Below are positions 50,253 through 58,199 of a stretch of DNA of 64,000 nucleotides, one piece after another. How positions within the stretch are numbered: position 1 is the first letter of the stretch; each line of letters opens with the position of its first letter. Origin of the DNA: Candidatus Competibacter sp. GTDB taxonomy: Bacteria; Pseudomonadota; Gammaproteobacteria; Competibacterales; Competibacteraceae. The position numbers and the translations under genes are program-made. The stretch spans positions 1 to 64,000 of the forward strand of contig JARSSH010000029.1 of assembly GCA_029624815.1 (NCBI GenBank). The letters run 5' to 3'. The notes below the pieces were generated by a model. The model did no database searches and had not been told where the DNA came from. It was given only the letters and a program-made list of their open reading frames with translations.

Positions 50253-50597
50253 CTATTTGCCGATGCCGGCCAGACTGTCCTGCACCAGCTTGTCGAATTC
50301 GGCCTTGAAGCGCGCCGTCAGATCGGCCAGCGCCTTGGCGTCGTCCATGAACTTCTGATTCAGGCTGGAGATCGACTCGGACTGCGAGGTCAGGAACGCC
50401 TGCAAACTGGCGAAATCGTTGATGTCGGCGGCGTTTTTCATCCGGTTCATCGCCATGTCGACATAGGATTGCAGGGCGCTCATCTGAAAATTGACCAAGG
50501 CTTCCAGATTGGTGGCGGACAGCTTGTTGGCCTTGATCACCGGAGCCAGGAAGCTCTGGTACTGTTCGGACATTTTGGCTAGGGCGTCGTTGGTCAT
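50253..50597 (-). CDS. Phasin (polyhydroxyalkanoate granule protein)
   Basis: A 114-residue helical phasin that coats PHA granules and controls their size and number. It reads MTNDALAKMSEQYQSFLAPVIKANKLSATNLEALVNFQMSALQSYVDMAMNRMKNAA, then DINDFASLQAFLTSQSESISSLNQKFMDDAKALADLTARFKAEFDKLVQDS, the amphipathic pattern of the Phasin_2 group. ATG 50597 is chosen because the open frame upstream runs through the promoter. The gene stands alone with its own terminator and an operator-rich promoter, which is the usual set-up for a phasin controlled by PhaR. Confidence 0.88.
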   Translation of the reverse strand: MTNDALAKMSEQYQSFLAPVIKANKLSATNLEALVNFQMSALQSYVDMAMNRMKNAADINDFASLQAFLTSQSESISSLNQKFMDDAKALADLTARFKAEFDKLVQDSLAGIGK

Positions 50598-50654
50598 GGC
50601 GGTGGTTTCCCCATCAGTGGTTGGTCGATGGAAAACAGCATAAGGCAATTTTTG

Positions 50655-50694
50655 TTGCAGTGCAATATAAACCTGGATTTTTGTTGCAGCGCAA
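50655..50694 (-). promoter_or_regulatory. Phasin promoter with two PhaR-like operators
   Basis: Two near-identical palindromes, TTGCAGTGCAA (50655-50665) and TTGCAGCGCAA (50684-50694), lie 29 bases apart within longer direct repeats (TTTTTGTTGCAG-GCAATA). Both fit the TGC-N3-GCA form known for the PHA-responsive repressor PhaR. On the minus strand a -35 box TTGCGC (50689-50694) and a -10 box TTATAT (50665-50670) are spaced 18 bases. One operator covers the -35 and the other begins at the -10, so a bound repressor would block the polymerase from both sides. Confidence 0.7.
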
Positions 50695-50775
50695 TAAATG
50701 GAAAGCGTCCGCTTGGCTTGGCGTCCGACGGGCATTGGCGGATAATGCCGACCTTTGCGGCGATGGATAATTCCC

Positions 50776-51675
50776 ATGTGGTTCAGGAATCTGACGTTGT
50801 TTCGCCTGGTTGAGCCATTGTCGCTTTCGGCCGAGACGCTGGCGGCGCGGCTGGAGCAGCATGCGTTCCAGCCCTGCCCCAGTCATCAACCGAGCAGCGC
50901 TGGCTGGGTTCCGCCGCTGGGCCGCAAGGGGCGCGATCTGGTGCATGTCGCGCTGGGTCGGTGGCTGCTGTGCTTGCGGATCGAAGAGAAAGTCTTGCCG
51001 GCGGCCGTGCTTAACCAGATGGTGGACGAGCGCATCGCCGAGCTGGAAGACCAGCGGCGACAGCCGGTGCGGCGTCGTGAAAAGCAGGAGCTGCGCGAGC
51101 GGATGGTGGGCGAACTGCTGCCGCGCGCCTTGTGCCGGAGCCGGCATGGCTACGCCTATCTCGATCCATCGGCGGGCTGGCTGGTGGTGGGCAGCGCCAG
51201 TCCGCGCGGGGTGGATGAACTGACCGGAATGTTGCGCAAGACATTGGATACTCTGCCAGTCGCTCCACCGCGAGTGCGACAGTCGGTGGCGGCGGTCATG
51301 ACGGCGTGGTTGGCCGAGGGCCAGGCCCCCGCGGAATTTACCCTGGGAGATACCTGCGAGTTGCGGGAGGTGGGAGAAACCGGTGGGGTCGTGCGTTGTC
51401 GCGGACAGGATTTGGCCGGCGCCGAAATTCGCGGTCATCTGGCCGCGGGGAAGGAAGTAACCCGGTTGGGCCTGTGCTGGAACGAGCGGATCGCCTTTGT
51501 GCTCGACGAGGCGCTGGTGGTTCGCCGACTTCAGTTCCTCGATGTGATCCGGGAGTCGCTGCGGGATATCGCCGATTCTCCGGAAGCGATATTCGACGCC
51601 GAGTTCGCGCTGATGGCCGGCGAATTGGCGCTGTTGGCGCCGCGGTTGCTGGATCTGTTTGGGGGCGAGGCGTAG
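50776..51675 (+). CDS. rdgC: Recombination-associated protein RdgC
   Basis: A 299-residue ring-forming DNA-binding protein that limits RecA loading. Family start MWFRNLTLFRLVEPLSLSAETLAARLEQHAFQPC, then SSAGWVPPLGRKGRDLVHVALGRWLLCLRIEEKVLPAAVLNQMV, RREKQELRERMVGELLPRAL and the RLGLCWNERIAFVLDEALVVRRLQFLDVI block. ATG 50776 matches the family; an in-frame start 21 bases upstream is not needed. It diverges from the phasin gene. Confidence 0.95.
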   Translation: MWFRNLTLFRLVEPLSLSAETLAARLEQHAFQPCPSHQPSSAGWVPPLGRKGRDLVHVALGRWLLCLRIEEKVLPAAVLNQMVDERIAELEDQRRQPVRRREKQELRERMVGELLPRALCRSRHGYAYLDPSAGWLVVGSASPRGVDELTGMLRKTLDTLPVAPPRVRQSVAAVMTAWLAEGQAPAEFTLGDTCELREVGETGGVVRCRGQDLAGAEIRGHLAAGKEVTRLGLCWNERIAFVLDEALVVRRLQFLDVIRESLRDIADSPEAIFDAEFALMAGELALLAPRLLDLFGGEA

Positions 51676-51760
51676 ATAGTCGGTCTTGGGCCGAGATAGA
51701 CGCTAGAGTTGAATGACAAGACGGGCCGTATATGCTTCGGCGGTCCAAAAAAGGCGGCAC

Positions 51761-52819
51761 ATGAGCAGTTGGCAACTAACGGGCGTGATCGGATTGCTGG
51801 CGGCGCTGGTGAGCATGGGAGTGGCCGGCTGGCTGGTTCTGCGCTTTATCCAACAGCGCAAGCAGCGGATGGAAGCGCGGCTGGCGGCGCTGCGGAAGGC
51901 AGTGACGGAGAAAGCGGCGGCGGAGAAAGCGGCGGCGGAGAAAGCGGCGGCGCACAGCGCGGCGATCGCGCGGGCGGCGGCGGAGCGAGTGGCGGCCAAG
52001 CGGGTGGCGGCGGAGAAAGCGGCGGCGGAGAAAGCGGCGGCGGAGAAAGCGGCGGCGGAACAGGCCATCGCCGAATGGGCGGCGGCGGAGCAGGCCGAAG
52101 CCGAGCGCGTCCAGCTCAAGCGGGCCACGGTGGAGCGGCGGGAATCCGAGGAAGTCGAGGCGCGGATGCGCGCCGTCGAGGATGCCATCACCGAATGGTT
52201 GGACGCGGAACGCGAAGGCAGCCGATTGGCCGCTACCGTTGCCGCCAAACCGGGCAGGGCGCCGAAAAAGACCTACACCCGGGCCGAAGCGATCCGTCAG
52301 CAGGTGCGCACCACCGCCGAGAAGGTGGAAAGGGAGGCGCAGGAGTTGGAGTTCATCAAGAACCGTATCCAGGCCGGGGTGGATTTTCTACCGATCGAAT
52401 TCAAGCAGACTATCGATGACTGGAAGGAAGGGCGAGTCTTCCGCCACAATACCTTCGACGATCTCAAGCTTAAATTCCGCTACAAGGCCTACTCGGTCGA
52501 GGACGGCTACGAGCTGCTGTATCAGTACAACGAATGGATGGCTCAGCAACGCGAAAAACTCCGGGTCTTTATCCGTCTGCTGGGCACCGAGGTAAACAAG
52601 GGAGAAAGCATTCAGGGGGCCATCGAGCAGGCGGAGCGCAGCGAGCGGCAGAAGTACCTGGAAATGGATGTCGATGTGATCTTTACCCTGCGCGAGATCC
52701 GCACCATCCTGGACCGGCTGATCGGCATGGAGACCATTCTGAAGGAGCTCGAAATGGTCTGTCGCAAGCGTTCCGAACAGATCATCACTCCATCCTGGGA
52801 GGCGAAGGGGTCGCTGTAG
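51761..52819 (+). CDS. Membrane-anchored Ala/Lys-rich coiled-coil protein
   Basis: A 352-residue protein of no recognised family. It has one N-terminal membrane segment (LTGVIGLLAALVSMGVAGWLVLRFI), then a long alanine/lysine/glutamate coiled coil (residues 35-150) built largely from KAAAE units that come from 12-base DNA repeats. A soluble, better-conserved-looking C-terminal half follows (TRAEAIRQQVRTTAEKVEREAQELEFIKNRIQ, FLPIEFKQTIDDWKEGRVFRHNTFDDLKLKFRYKAYSVEDGYELLYQYNEWM). The layout recalls TolA-like spacers but lacks a TolA C-terminal domain. ATG 51761 is preferred over the frame opening at 51713. It stands between rdgC and the end of the liv operon. Confidence 0.65.
   Translation: MSSWQLTGVIGLLAALVSMGVAGWLVLRFIQQRKQRMEARLAALRKAVTEKAAAEKAAAEKAAAHSAAIARAAAERVAAKRVAAEKAAAEKAAAEKAAAEQAIAEWAAAEQAEAERVQLKRATVERRESEEVEARMRAVEDAITEWLDAEREGSRLAATVAAKPGRAPKKTYTRAEAIRQQVRTTAEKVEREAQELEFIKNRIQAGVDFLPIEFKQTIDDWKEGRVFRHNTFDDLKLKFRYKAYSVEDGYELLYQYNEWMAQQREKLRVFIRLLGTEVNKGESIQGAIEQAERSERQKYLEMDVDVIFTLREIRTILDRLIGMETILKELEMVCRKRSEQIITPSWEAKGSL
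51908..52060. repeat. 12-bp repeats in the coiled-coil gene
   Basis: Two blocks of tandem GCGGCGGAGAAA units (about 51911-51950 and 52012-52060), coding for AAEK in the coiled-coil part. Near-identical copies suggest slippage and possible length variation among relatives. Confidence 0.75.
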
Positions 52820-52833
52820 CCAGGATCGCTCTT

Positions 52834-53559
52834 TCAGCCTTGCCCACCCAAATACGCCCGCCGCACCTCGGGATCAGCCAGTAGCTCCTCTCCGGTTCCC
52901 GATAGACGAATTTCGCCGTTCACCAGCACATAGCCACGCTGGGCCAGTTTCAGCGCATGATGCGCATTCTGCTCCACCAGAAAAATGGTCGCGCCGCTAT
53001 CGCGAATTTCCCGGATCGTGGCAAAAATGCGCTGCACCATCAACGGCGCCAATCCCAAACTGGGTTCATCCAACAGCAGCAGGCGAGGCCGGCTCATCAA
53101 CGCCCGGCCAATCGCCAGCATCTGCTGCTCGCCGCCGGAGAGCGTGCCGGCCCGTTGATTGCGCCGTTCCTTGAGTCGGGGGAACAGTTCGAACACATTG
53201 ATCAGGTCGGCATCCATGCGATCCATCCCAACTGGAATCGCACCCATCAGCAGGTTTTCCTCGACGCTCATCGCCGCAAAGATCCGCCGTCCTTCCGGGG
53301 CCTGCGCGATACCCATCTTGGCGATCTCGTGGGTCGGCAGACCCGTGATGTCGCGGCCCTGGTAGCGAATCCAGCCCCCGGCAGGCCGCGGATCGCCAAA
53401 CAGGCTCATCAACAAGGTCGATTTGCCCGCCCCATTGGCGCCGATCAGAGTCACGATCTCGCCGGAATCAATGAACAAGGAGACTTGGCACAGTGCCTGA
53501 ATCGGGCCATAGCGGGCGTCCAGCTCATGGATTTGCAACAACGGCTCGCTATGACGCAT
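52834..53559 (-). CDS. livF: Branched-chain amino acid ABC transporter ATPase LivF
   Basis: A 241-residue ABC ATPase. Walker A GANGAGKST (about residues 38-46), Q-loop, signature LSGGEQQMLAIGRAL, Walker B LLLLDEPSLGLAP, and the His loop VEQNAHHALKLAQRGYVLVNGEI. The short length and the ARYGPIQAL start are those of LivF. Last gene of the liv operon; its start overlaps the end of livG by 11 bases. Confidence 0.95.
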   Translation of the reverse strand: MRHSEPLLQIHELDARYGPIQALCQVSLFIDSGEIVTLIGANGAGKSTLLMSLFGDPRPAGGWIRYQGRDITGLPTHEIAKMGIAQAPEGRRIFAAMSVEENLLMGAIPVGMDRMDADLINVFELFPRLKERRNQRAGTLSGGEQQMLAIGRALMSRPRLLLLDEPSLGLAPLMVQRIFATIREIRDSGATIFLVEQNAHHALKLAQRGYVLVNGEIRLSGTGEELLADPEVRRAYLGGQG

Positions 53560-54448
53560 CGTCGTTTACCGCTTCGGTTCCAAGATAGGCCGCCAGCACG
53601 GCTGGATGATGAGCCACGGTGCGCGGATCACCGTCGGCGATCACCTCGCCATAATCCAACACCACAATATGCTCCGACAGACCCATCACCAGACCCATGT
53701 CATGTTCGATCAGCAGGATCGTGACCCCATGCTCGTCGCGTAGCCGACGAATCAGCTCACTGAGTTCCGTCGTTTCACGCGGATTCAATCCGGCCGCCGG
53801 CTCGTCGAGACACAGCAACCGGGGACCGGTACACATGGCCCGAGCGATTTCCAGCCGACGTTGGTGACCATAGGGCAACTCTCCCGCCAATCGATTGGCG
53901 TCTTCCGCGAGCCCAAACACCTTGAGCCAGGCATACGCACGCTCCAGCGCATCGCGCTCCGACTGACGATAAGCGGCGGTTTGCAACAGGCCCGCCACCA
54001 GGTTGCGATTGAGTTGCAAGTGCTGGGCGACCAGCAGGTTCTCGATCGCGGTCATTTCCTTGAACAAGCGCACGTTCTGAAAAGTACGCGCGACTCCAGC
54101 CCGCGTCACTCGGTGGGTTCCGCCGAACACTTTGTAATATAACCGGTCGGCAAAAGCCGCCGGATTGACGAAATCGCTAGCCCGGAATGGCTGGCCAAGA
54201 ATGTTAATCAAATCGATGGCGGCGCGGGAGGTATGCAGCGCGATTTGGCCTTCGGTCGCTTTATAAAAGCCCGTCAGGCAATTGAATACCGTTGTCTTGC
54301 CAGCGCCATTGGGACCAATCAAGGCGGAGATGGAGCCACGCTTGACCTCGAAGCTAACATCGTTGAGGGCCAGGATGCCGCCAAAGCGCATGGTTAATCC
54401 GGTCACTTCCAATAACGGCGGATGGATTGGATCGGTCGTCATGGACAC
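53549..54448 (-). CDS. livG: Branched-chain amino acid ABC transporter ATPase LivG
   Basis: A 299-residue ABC ATPase, longer than LivF because of an insert after Walker A. GPNGAGKTTVFNCLTGFYKATEG, the signature LPYGHQRRLEIARAM, LLCLDEPAAGLNPRET, and IEHDMGLVMGLSEHIVVLDYGEVIADG are intact. TRAGVARTFQNVRLFKEMTAIENLLVAQH is a LivG-typical stretch. Overlaps livM by 10 bases. Confidence 0.95.
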   Translation of the reverse strand: MSMTTDPIHPPLLEVTGLTMRFGGILALNDVSFEVKRGSISALIGPNGAGKTTVFNCLTGFYKATEGQIALHTSRAAIDLINILGQPFRASDFVNPAAFADRLYYKVFGGTHRVTRAGVARTFQNVRLFKEMTAIENLLVAQHLQLNRNLVAGLLQTAAYRQSERDALERAYAWLKVFGLAEDANRLAGELPYGHQRRLEIARAMCTGPRLLCLDEPAAGLNPRETTELSELIRRLRDEHGVTILLIEHDMGLVMGLSEHIVVLDYGEVIADGDPRTVAHHPAVLAAYLGTEAVNDDAS

Positions 54449-55752
54449 AAGCCCTTGACCTCGAAAGCACGCCGCCTTGGGCGAATCAAGCCACGTGGCC
54501 GCCAGATCATCATCGACACCATCAACACGCCGAAAGTAAATACCCGATAGTCGGCAAAGGCGCGCAGCAGTTCGGGCAAAACGGTCAGTACCAGCGCCGC
54601 CACAATCACCCCGGTGGTGGAGCCCAGTCCGCCCAGCACCACGATGGCGACGATCAATGCCGATTCGAAGAAGTTGAACGACATCGGATTGATGAAACCC
54701 TGATACGTAGCGAAGAACACACCAGCGATACCGCCAACCATGGCGCCCATCATGAAAGCCGACAGTTTGACCAGAACATGATTGATGCCCAAGGCGCGGC
54801 AGGCGATTTCGTCCTCGCGCAATGCCTCCCAGGCCCGGCCCACCGGCATGTCGCGCAGACGGGTGACCACGACCACCATTAGACAGACGATCAGGAACAG
54901 CGCCAGGTAGATGAAGATAAAGCGGTGCAGTGGATCGTAGCTGATCTGGAAATATTCGTGAAAGGACATCCCGCCGTCTTTGGCGGTGCGGGTGAATTCC
55001 AGGCCGAACAGTTGGGGGGGCGGAGCGGAGATGCCGTTAGGGCCGCCGGTGAACTCCAGCCAGTTGTTCAGCACCAGGCGGATAATCTCGCCGAAGCCCA
55101 AGGTAACGATCGCCAGGTAGTCGCCATGCATCCGCAGCACGGGGAAGCCGAGTATGCCGCCAAACAACGCCGCCAGCATCGCCGCCAGCGGTAGCGCGCT
55201 CCAAAAGCCCAAGTCGAGATATTGCGCGCCCAAGGCCAATCCGTATGCACCAACGGCGTAGAAAGCAACGTAGCCGAGATCGAGCAGGCCGGCCAGCCCG
55301 ACCACGATATTCAGCCCCAAACCCAGCAGCACATAGATCATCGCCTGGATCAACACGGTCAGCCAATATTTGCTGGCCAGAAACGGTAGGCTCAGAGCGA
55401 GAGCGACAATGACCAGCAGCCACCAGCGCTGCCGGTTGTTTTCCGAGATGCTGACCACCAGGATGCCCGGTTGGCGGCGGCGGGCGTTAAACCGTTCGAG
55501 CGCGGCCTGCCCGGTCGGCGTATGCATCGCCAATGTAACCAGGAATCGGCCCACGGCGATGATCGCGGCGATCAGCAACGGGCGTTGCAATTCGTTCTTG
55601 ACTTCATAGCCGTCCAACACCAGACCGACGATGGGGCCCAACAGCAAGAGCGCCAGCGCGAAAGCGGCCGTCGCTTCCAGGACGGCTTGGCGGAAAACCG
55701 GATTCCAGCGAACCCCGCGGGTAGCGGGCGAAGCAGCGGTGGACGGCATCAC
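54439..55752 (-). CDS. livM: Branched-chain amino acid permease LivM
   Basis: A 437-residue membrane permease. The LivM core starts about residue 120 (ALSLPFLASKYWLTVLIQAMIYVLLGLGLNIVVGLAGLLDLGYVAFYAVGAYGLALG). The coupling region to the ATPase is present (RLRDMPVGRAWEALREDEIACRALGINHVLVKLSAFMMGAMVGGIAGVFFA). The N-terminal 110 residues add two further membrane segments, as in the longer LivM of enteric bacteria. It ends VLMVSMMIWRPRGL, the usual closing strand. Confidence 0.95.
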   Translation of the reverse strand: MMPSTAASPATRGVRWNPVFRQAVLEATAAFALALLLLGPIVGLVLDGYEVKNELQRPLLIAAIIAVGRFLVTLAMHTPTGQAALERFNARRRQPGILVVSISENNRQRWWLLVIVALALSLPFLASKYWLTVLIQAMIYVLLGLGLNIVVGLAGLLDLGYVAFYAVGAYGLALGAQYLDLGFWSALPLAAMLAALFGGILGFPVLRMHGDYLAIVTLGFGEIIRLVLNNWLEFTGGPNGISAPPPQLFGLEFTRTAKDGGMSFHEYFQISYDPLHRFIFIYLALFLIVCLMVVVVTRLRDMPVGRAWEALREDEIACRALGINHVLVKLSAFMMGAMVGGIAGVFFATYQGFINPMSFNFFESALIVAIVVLGGLGSTTGVIVAALVLTVLPELLRAFADYRVFTFGVLMVSMMIWRPRGLIRPRRRAFEVKGLCP

Positions 55753-56666
55753 ACCTTCTCCACTTCCGGTTTACCGAGCAAGCCGGTGGGGCGGAAGATC
55801 AGCACCAACACCAGCAGCGAGAAGGCGAACACATCCTTGTAATCGGTGTTGACCATGCCGGAGAACAGCGCCTCCGACAAGCCGAGAATCAGACCGCCCA
55901 GCATCGCGCCCGGCAGCGAGCCGATGCCGCCCAGCACCGCGGCGGTGAAGGCCTTGATGCCAGTGACGAAGCCAATGTAGAAATCGAAGGAGCCGTAATT
56001 CAAGGTGACCAGCACCCCGGCGATCGCCGCCATGGCCGCGCCGATAACGAATACCGTGGAAATGATCCGATCGGTGTCAATGCCGAGAATCGCCGCCATC
56101 CGCCGATCCTGCTGCGTCGCGCGGCATTGCCGGCCCAACGAGGTGCGCTGGATCAGCCAGGTTAGCGCCGCCATGCTGGTCAGGGAGACCACGACAATCA
56201 TGCATTGCACCAGGGTGATCTGCACGAAGTCATTCCCTTCGCCGAAACGCAGCGTGGCCGGGATCAGACTCGGCACCCCCTGAGTTTTGGCGCCCTGACT
56301 TAATTGCACCCCGTTTTGCAGCACCAACGACATGCCGATAGCGGAAATCAGCGGCGCCAAGCGAGGCGCGCCGCGTAGGGGACGGTAAGCGATGCGCTCG
56401 ATGGTCCAGCCGTAAGCGGCGGTGATCAGCATGGTGGTCGCTAAAGTTGCCAGCAGGGCGAAGGGCAACGAGTCGATGCCGAAGGAGAACAAGACAGCCA
56501 GGCAGATCGCGGTCACATACGCCGAGATCATGTACACATCGCCGTGGGCGAAGTTGATCATGCCCACGATGCCGTACACCATGGTGTAGCCGATGGCGAT
56601 CAGGCCGTAAATGGAGCCGAGCGTCAGGCCGTTGACCAATTGTTGGGCGAGAATATGCCAGTCCAT
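55749..56666 (-). CDS. livH: Branched-chain amino acid permease LivH
   Basis: A 305-residue membrane permease: QQLVNGLTLGSIYGLIAIGYTMVYGIVGMINFAHGDVYMISAYV at the start and LIQRTSLGRQCRATQQDRRMAAILGIDTDRIISTVFVIGAAMAAIAGVLVTLNYGSFDFYIGF in the coupling region are diagnostic. It pairs with LivM to form the channel and overlaps it by four bases. Confidence 0.96.
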   Translation of the reverse strand: MDWHILAQQLVNGLTLGSIYGLIAIGYTMVYGIVGMINFAHGDVYMISAYVTAICLAVLFSFGIDSLPFALLATLATTMLITAAYGWTIERIAYRPLRGAPRLAPLISAIGMSLVLQNGVQLSQGAKTQGVPSLIPATLRFGEGNDFVQITLVQCMIVVVSLTSMAALTWLIQRTSLGRQCRATQQDRRMAAILGIDTDRIISTVFVIGAAMAAIAGVLVTLNYGSFDFYIGFVTGIKAFTAAVLGGIGSLPGAMLGGLILGLSEALFSGMVNTDYKDVFAFSLLVLVLIFRPTGLLGKPEVEKV

Positions 56667-56707
56667 GTGGATCGGACTACCGGATGAAGGATGGGAAAGG
56701 GCGGCGA

Positions 56708-56730
56708 CCCTCCCTCGTGGGGAGGGAGGG
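56708..56730 (-). terminator. Attenuating hairpin between livK and livH
   Basis: CCCTCCC (56708-56714) pairs with GGGAGGG (56724-56730) in the 78-base gap between the binding-protein gene and the permease genes. No T-tract follows. Hairpins at this spot often protect the upstream mRNA or cut read-through, so that the binding protein is made in excess over the membrane parts. Confidence 0.5.
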
Positions 56731-56744
56731 CCGGGAGAAAAGAA

Positions 56745-57884
56745 TTACTTCCGCATTTCCTTATAGGTTCCGTCCGGTTCCCAGACGAACAACGAGAAGC
56801 TGGTGTCCTTGAGGTCGCCCTTGCCGTCCCAACTCTTCGGGCCAAGCACGGTTGGCACGGTGTGGGATTTGAGCCATTTGGCGAGCTTCGCGCCGTCGCT
56901 GGTCTTGGCGCCTTTCATGCTGTCGGCAATGGCTTGCAGCGAAGCATAGGCGTACAACGTGAAGCCGGACGGGTCAAAACCGGCATCCTTCATCTTTTTG
57001 ACGACGGCTTGGCTGGCAGGGATGTTGCGCGCCTCGCGGACCGAGGTCATGTAGGCGCCTTCGACGAACTGCGGGCCGCCGGCGGCGGTGACGATGGCCG
57101 GGTCCAGACTGCCGTCACCGGAGAGAAAGTTGACTTTCAATCCCTGCTCACGCAATTGCCGCAGCAACGGGCCCGCTTCGTTGTACAGGCCGCCAAAATA
57201 CACGGTATCGGCGCCCGATGCCTTAATCTTGGTCACCAAGGCGTTGAAGTCCTTCTCGCCGCGGGTCAGTCCCTCGTACAGCACCACCCGGTTATCGGCC
57301 TTCAACTCTTTCAGCCGATCGCGCATGGCGTCAGCGATGCCTTGGCCGTAGGTGTCCTTGTCATGCACCACGGCGATTTTCTTGGCCTTGAGTTCCTTGA
57401 CGATGAAATCGGCGGCCAGTGGCCCCTGCTGATCGTCGCGACCACACATACGAAATACCGTCACCAAACCGCGCTCGGTCACTTTGGGGTTGGTGGAGCC
57501 GGGGGTGATCACCAGGACGCCAGCGTCGGCATAGACTTCGGAAGCCGGGATGGTCGAGGACGAACAGAAGTGGCCAACTACCGCCGCCACCTTATCTTGG
57601 TCCAATAAGCGGTTGGCGACCGCCGTCGCTTGTTTGGGTTCGCAGGCGTCATCGCCCTTGACCAGCTCGATCTGCTTGCCATTGATGCCACCGGCGGCGT
57701 TGATGTCCTCGGCCGCTTGGCTGGCGCCGCGCCAGAATTGCTCGCCGAACGCTGCGTAGCCGCCGGTCATCGGACCGGCAACGCCGATCTTGATGGTATC
57801 GGCAGCGCCAGCCAAGCCGCTCAGGCTCAGTCCGCCAGCCAGAGCCACGGCCAACAGGCAACGCGGGAAGGATGGATGATCCAT
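56745..57884 (-). CDS. livK: Branched-chain amino acid-binding protein LivK/BraC-like
   Basis: A 379-residue periplasmic binding protein. The signal peptide (residues 1-28, CLLAVALAGGLSLSGLAGAADT) is followed by IKIGVAGPMTGGYAAFGEQFWRGASQAAEDINAAGGINGKQIELVKGDDACEPKQATAVANRLL, the LivK/BraC signature, and VAAVVGHFCSSSTIPASEVYADAGVLVITPGSTNP in the ligand cleft. It feeds Leu, Ile, Val or related amino acids to LivHMGF. ATG 57884 has AAGGAG upstream; the longer open frame is not real. First gene of the operon. Confidence 0.94.
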   Translation of the reverse strand: MDHPSFPRCLLAVALAGGLSLSGLAGAADTIKIGVAGPMTGGYAAFGEQFWRGASQAAEDINAAGGINGKQIELVKGDDACEPKQATAVANRLLDQDKVAAVVGHFCSSSTIPASEVYADAGVLVITPGSTNPKVTERGLVTVFRMCGRDDQQGPLAADFIVKELKAKKIAVVHDKDTYGQGIADAMRDRLKELKADNRVVLYEGLTRGEKDFNALVTKIKASGADTVYFGGLYNEAGPLLRQLREQGLKVNFLSGDGSLDPAIVTAAGGPQFVEGAYMTSVREARNIPASQAVVKKMKDAGFDPSGFTLYAYASLQAIADSMKGAKTSDGAKLAKWLKSHTVPTVLGPKSWDGKGDLKDTSFSLFVWEPDGTYKEMRK

Positions 57885-57991
57885 GAATGTACTCCTTGGG
57901 GGTGGGTTGAGAACGGATTTACGCGATTGGAGCCGCCGATTCGAAGCGAGTAGCGCCAAGGGGGCCGAATATTGCCAAGCCCTTCTCTTAA

Positions 57992-58020
57992 TTTTTATTG
58001 ACATTGCCCGATCTTGCCAA
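57992..58020 (-). promoter_or_regulatory. Candidate sigma-70 promoter of the liv operon
   Basis: On the minus strand TTGGCA (58015-58020), 17 bases, then TAAAAA (57992-57997), about 110 bases before the livK start. Several TTGCCAA/TTGGCAA words cluster here (57972-58035) and could be a regulator site. The rest of the 57885-58199 gap has no gene that I can see. Confidence 0.45.
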
Positions 58021-58199
58021 CTTTTGCAAAGATTGCCGCGCCAGCGCGGATCGTCATCCGCGCCTGTCTGCCAAACCGGAACGGTCATTCCAGCCGGCGC
58101 CACTGAGGCATTGCCCGATGGCCTTCGGTCAAGGAGGCTTGTCTGGGGGTCTACCAGTCCGAAAAACAGGCATGGACCCTCTCGCCCTTCAACCACCGC

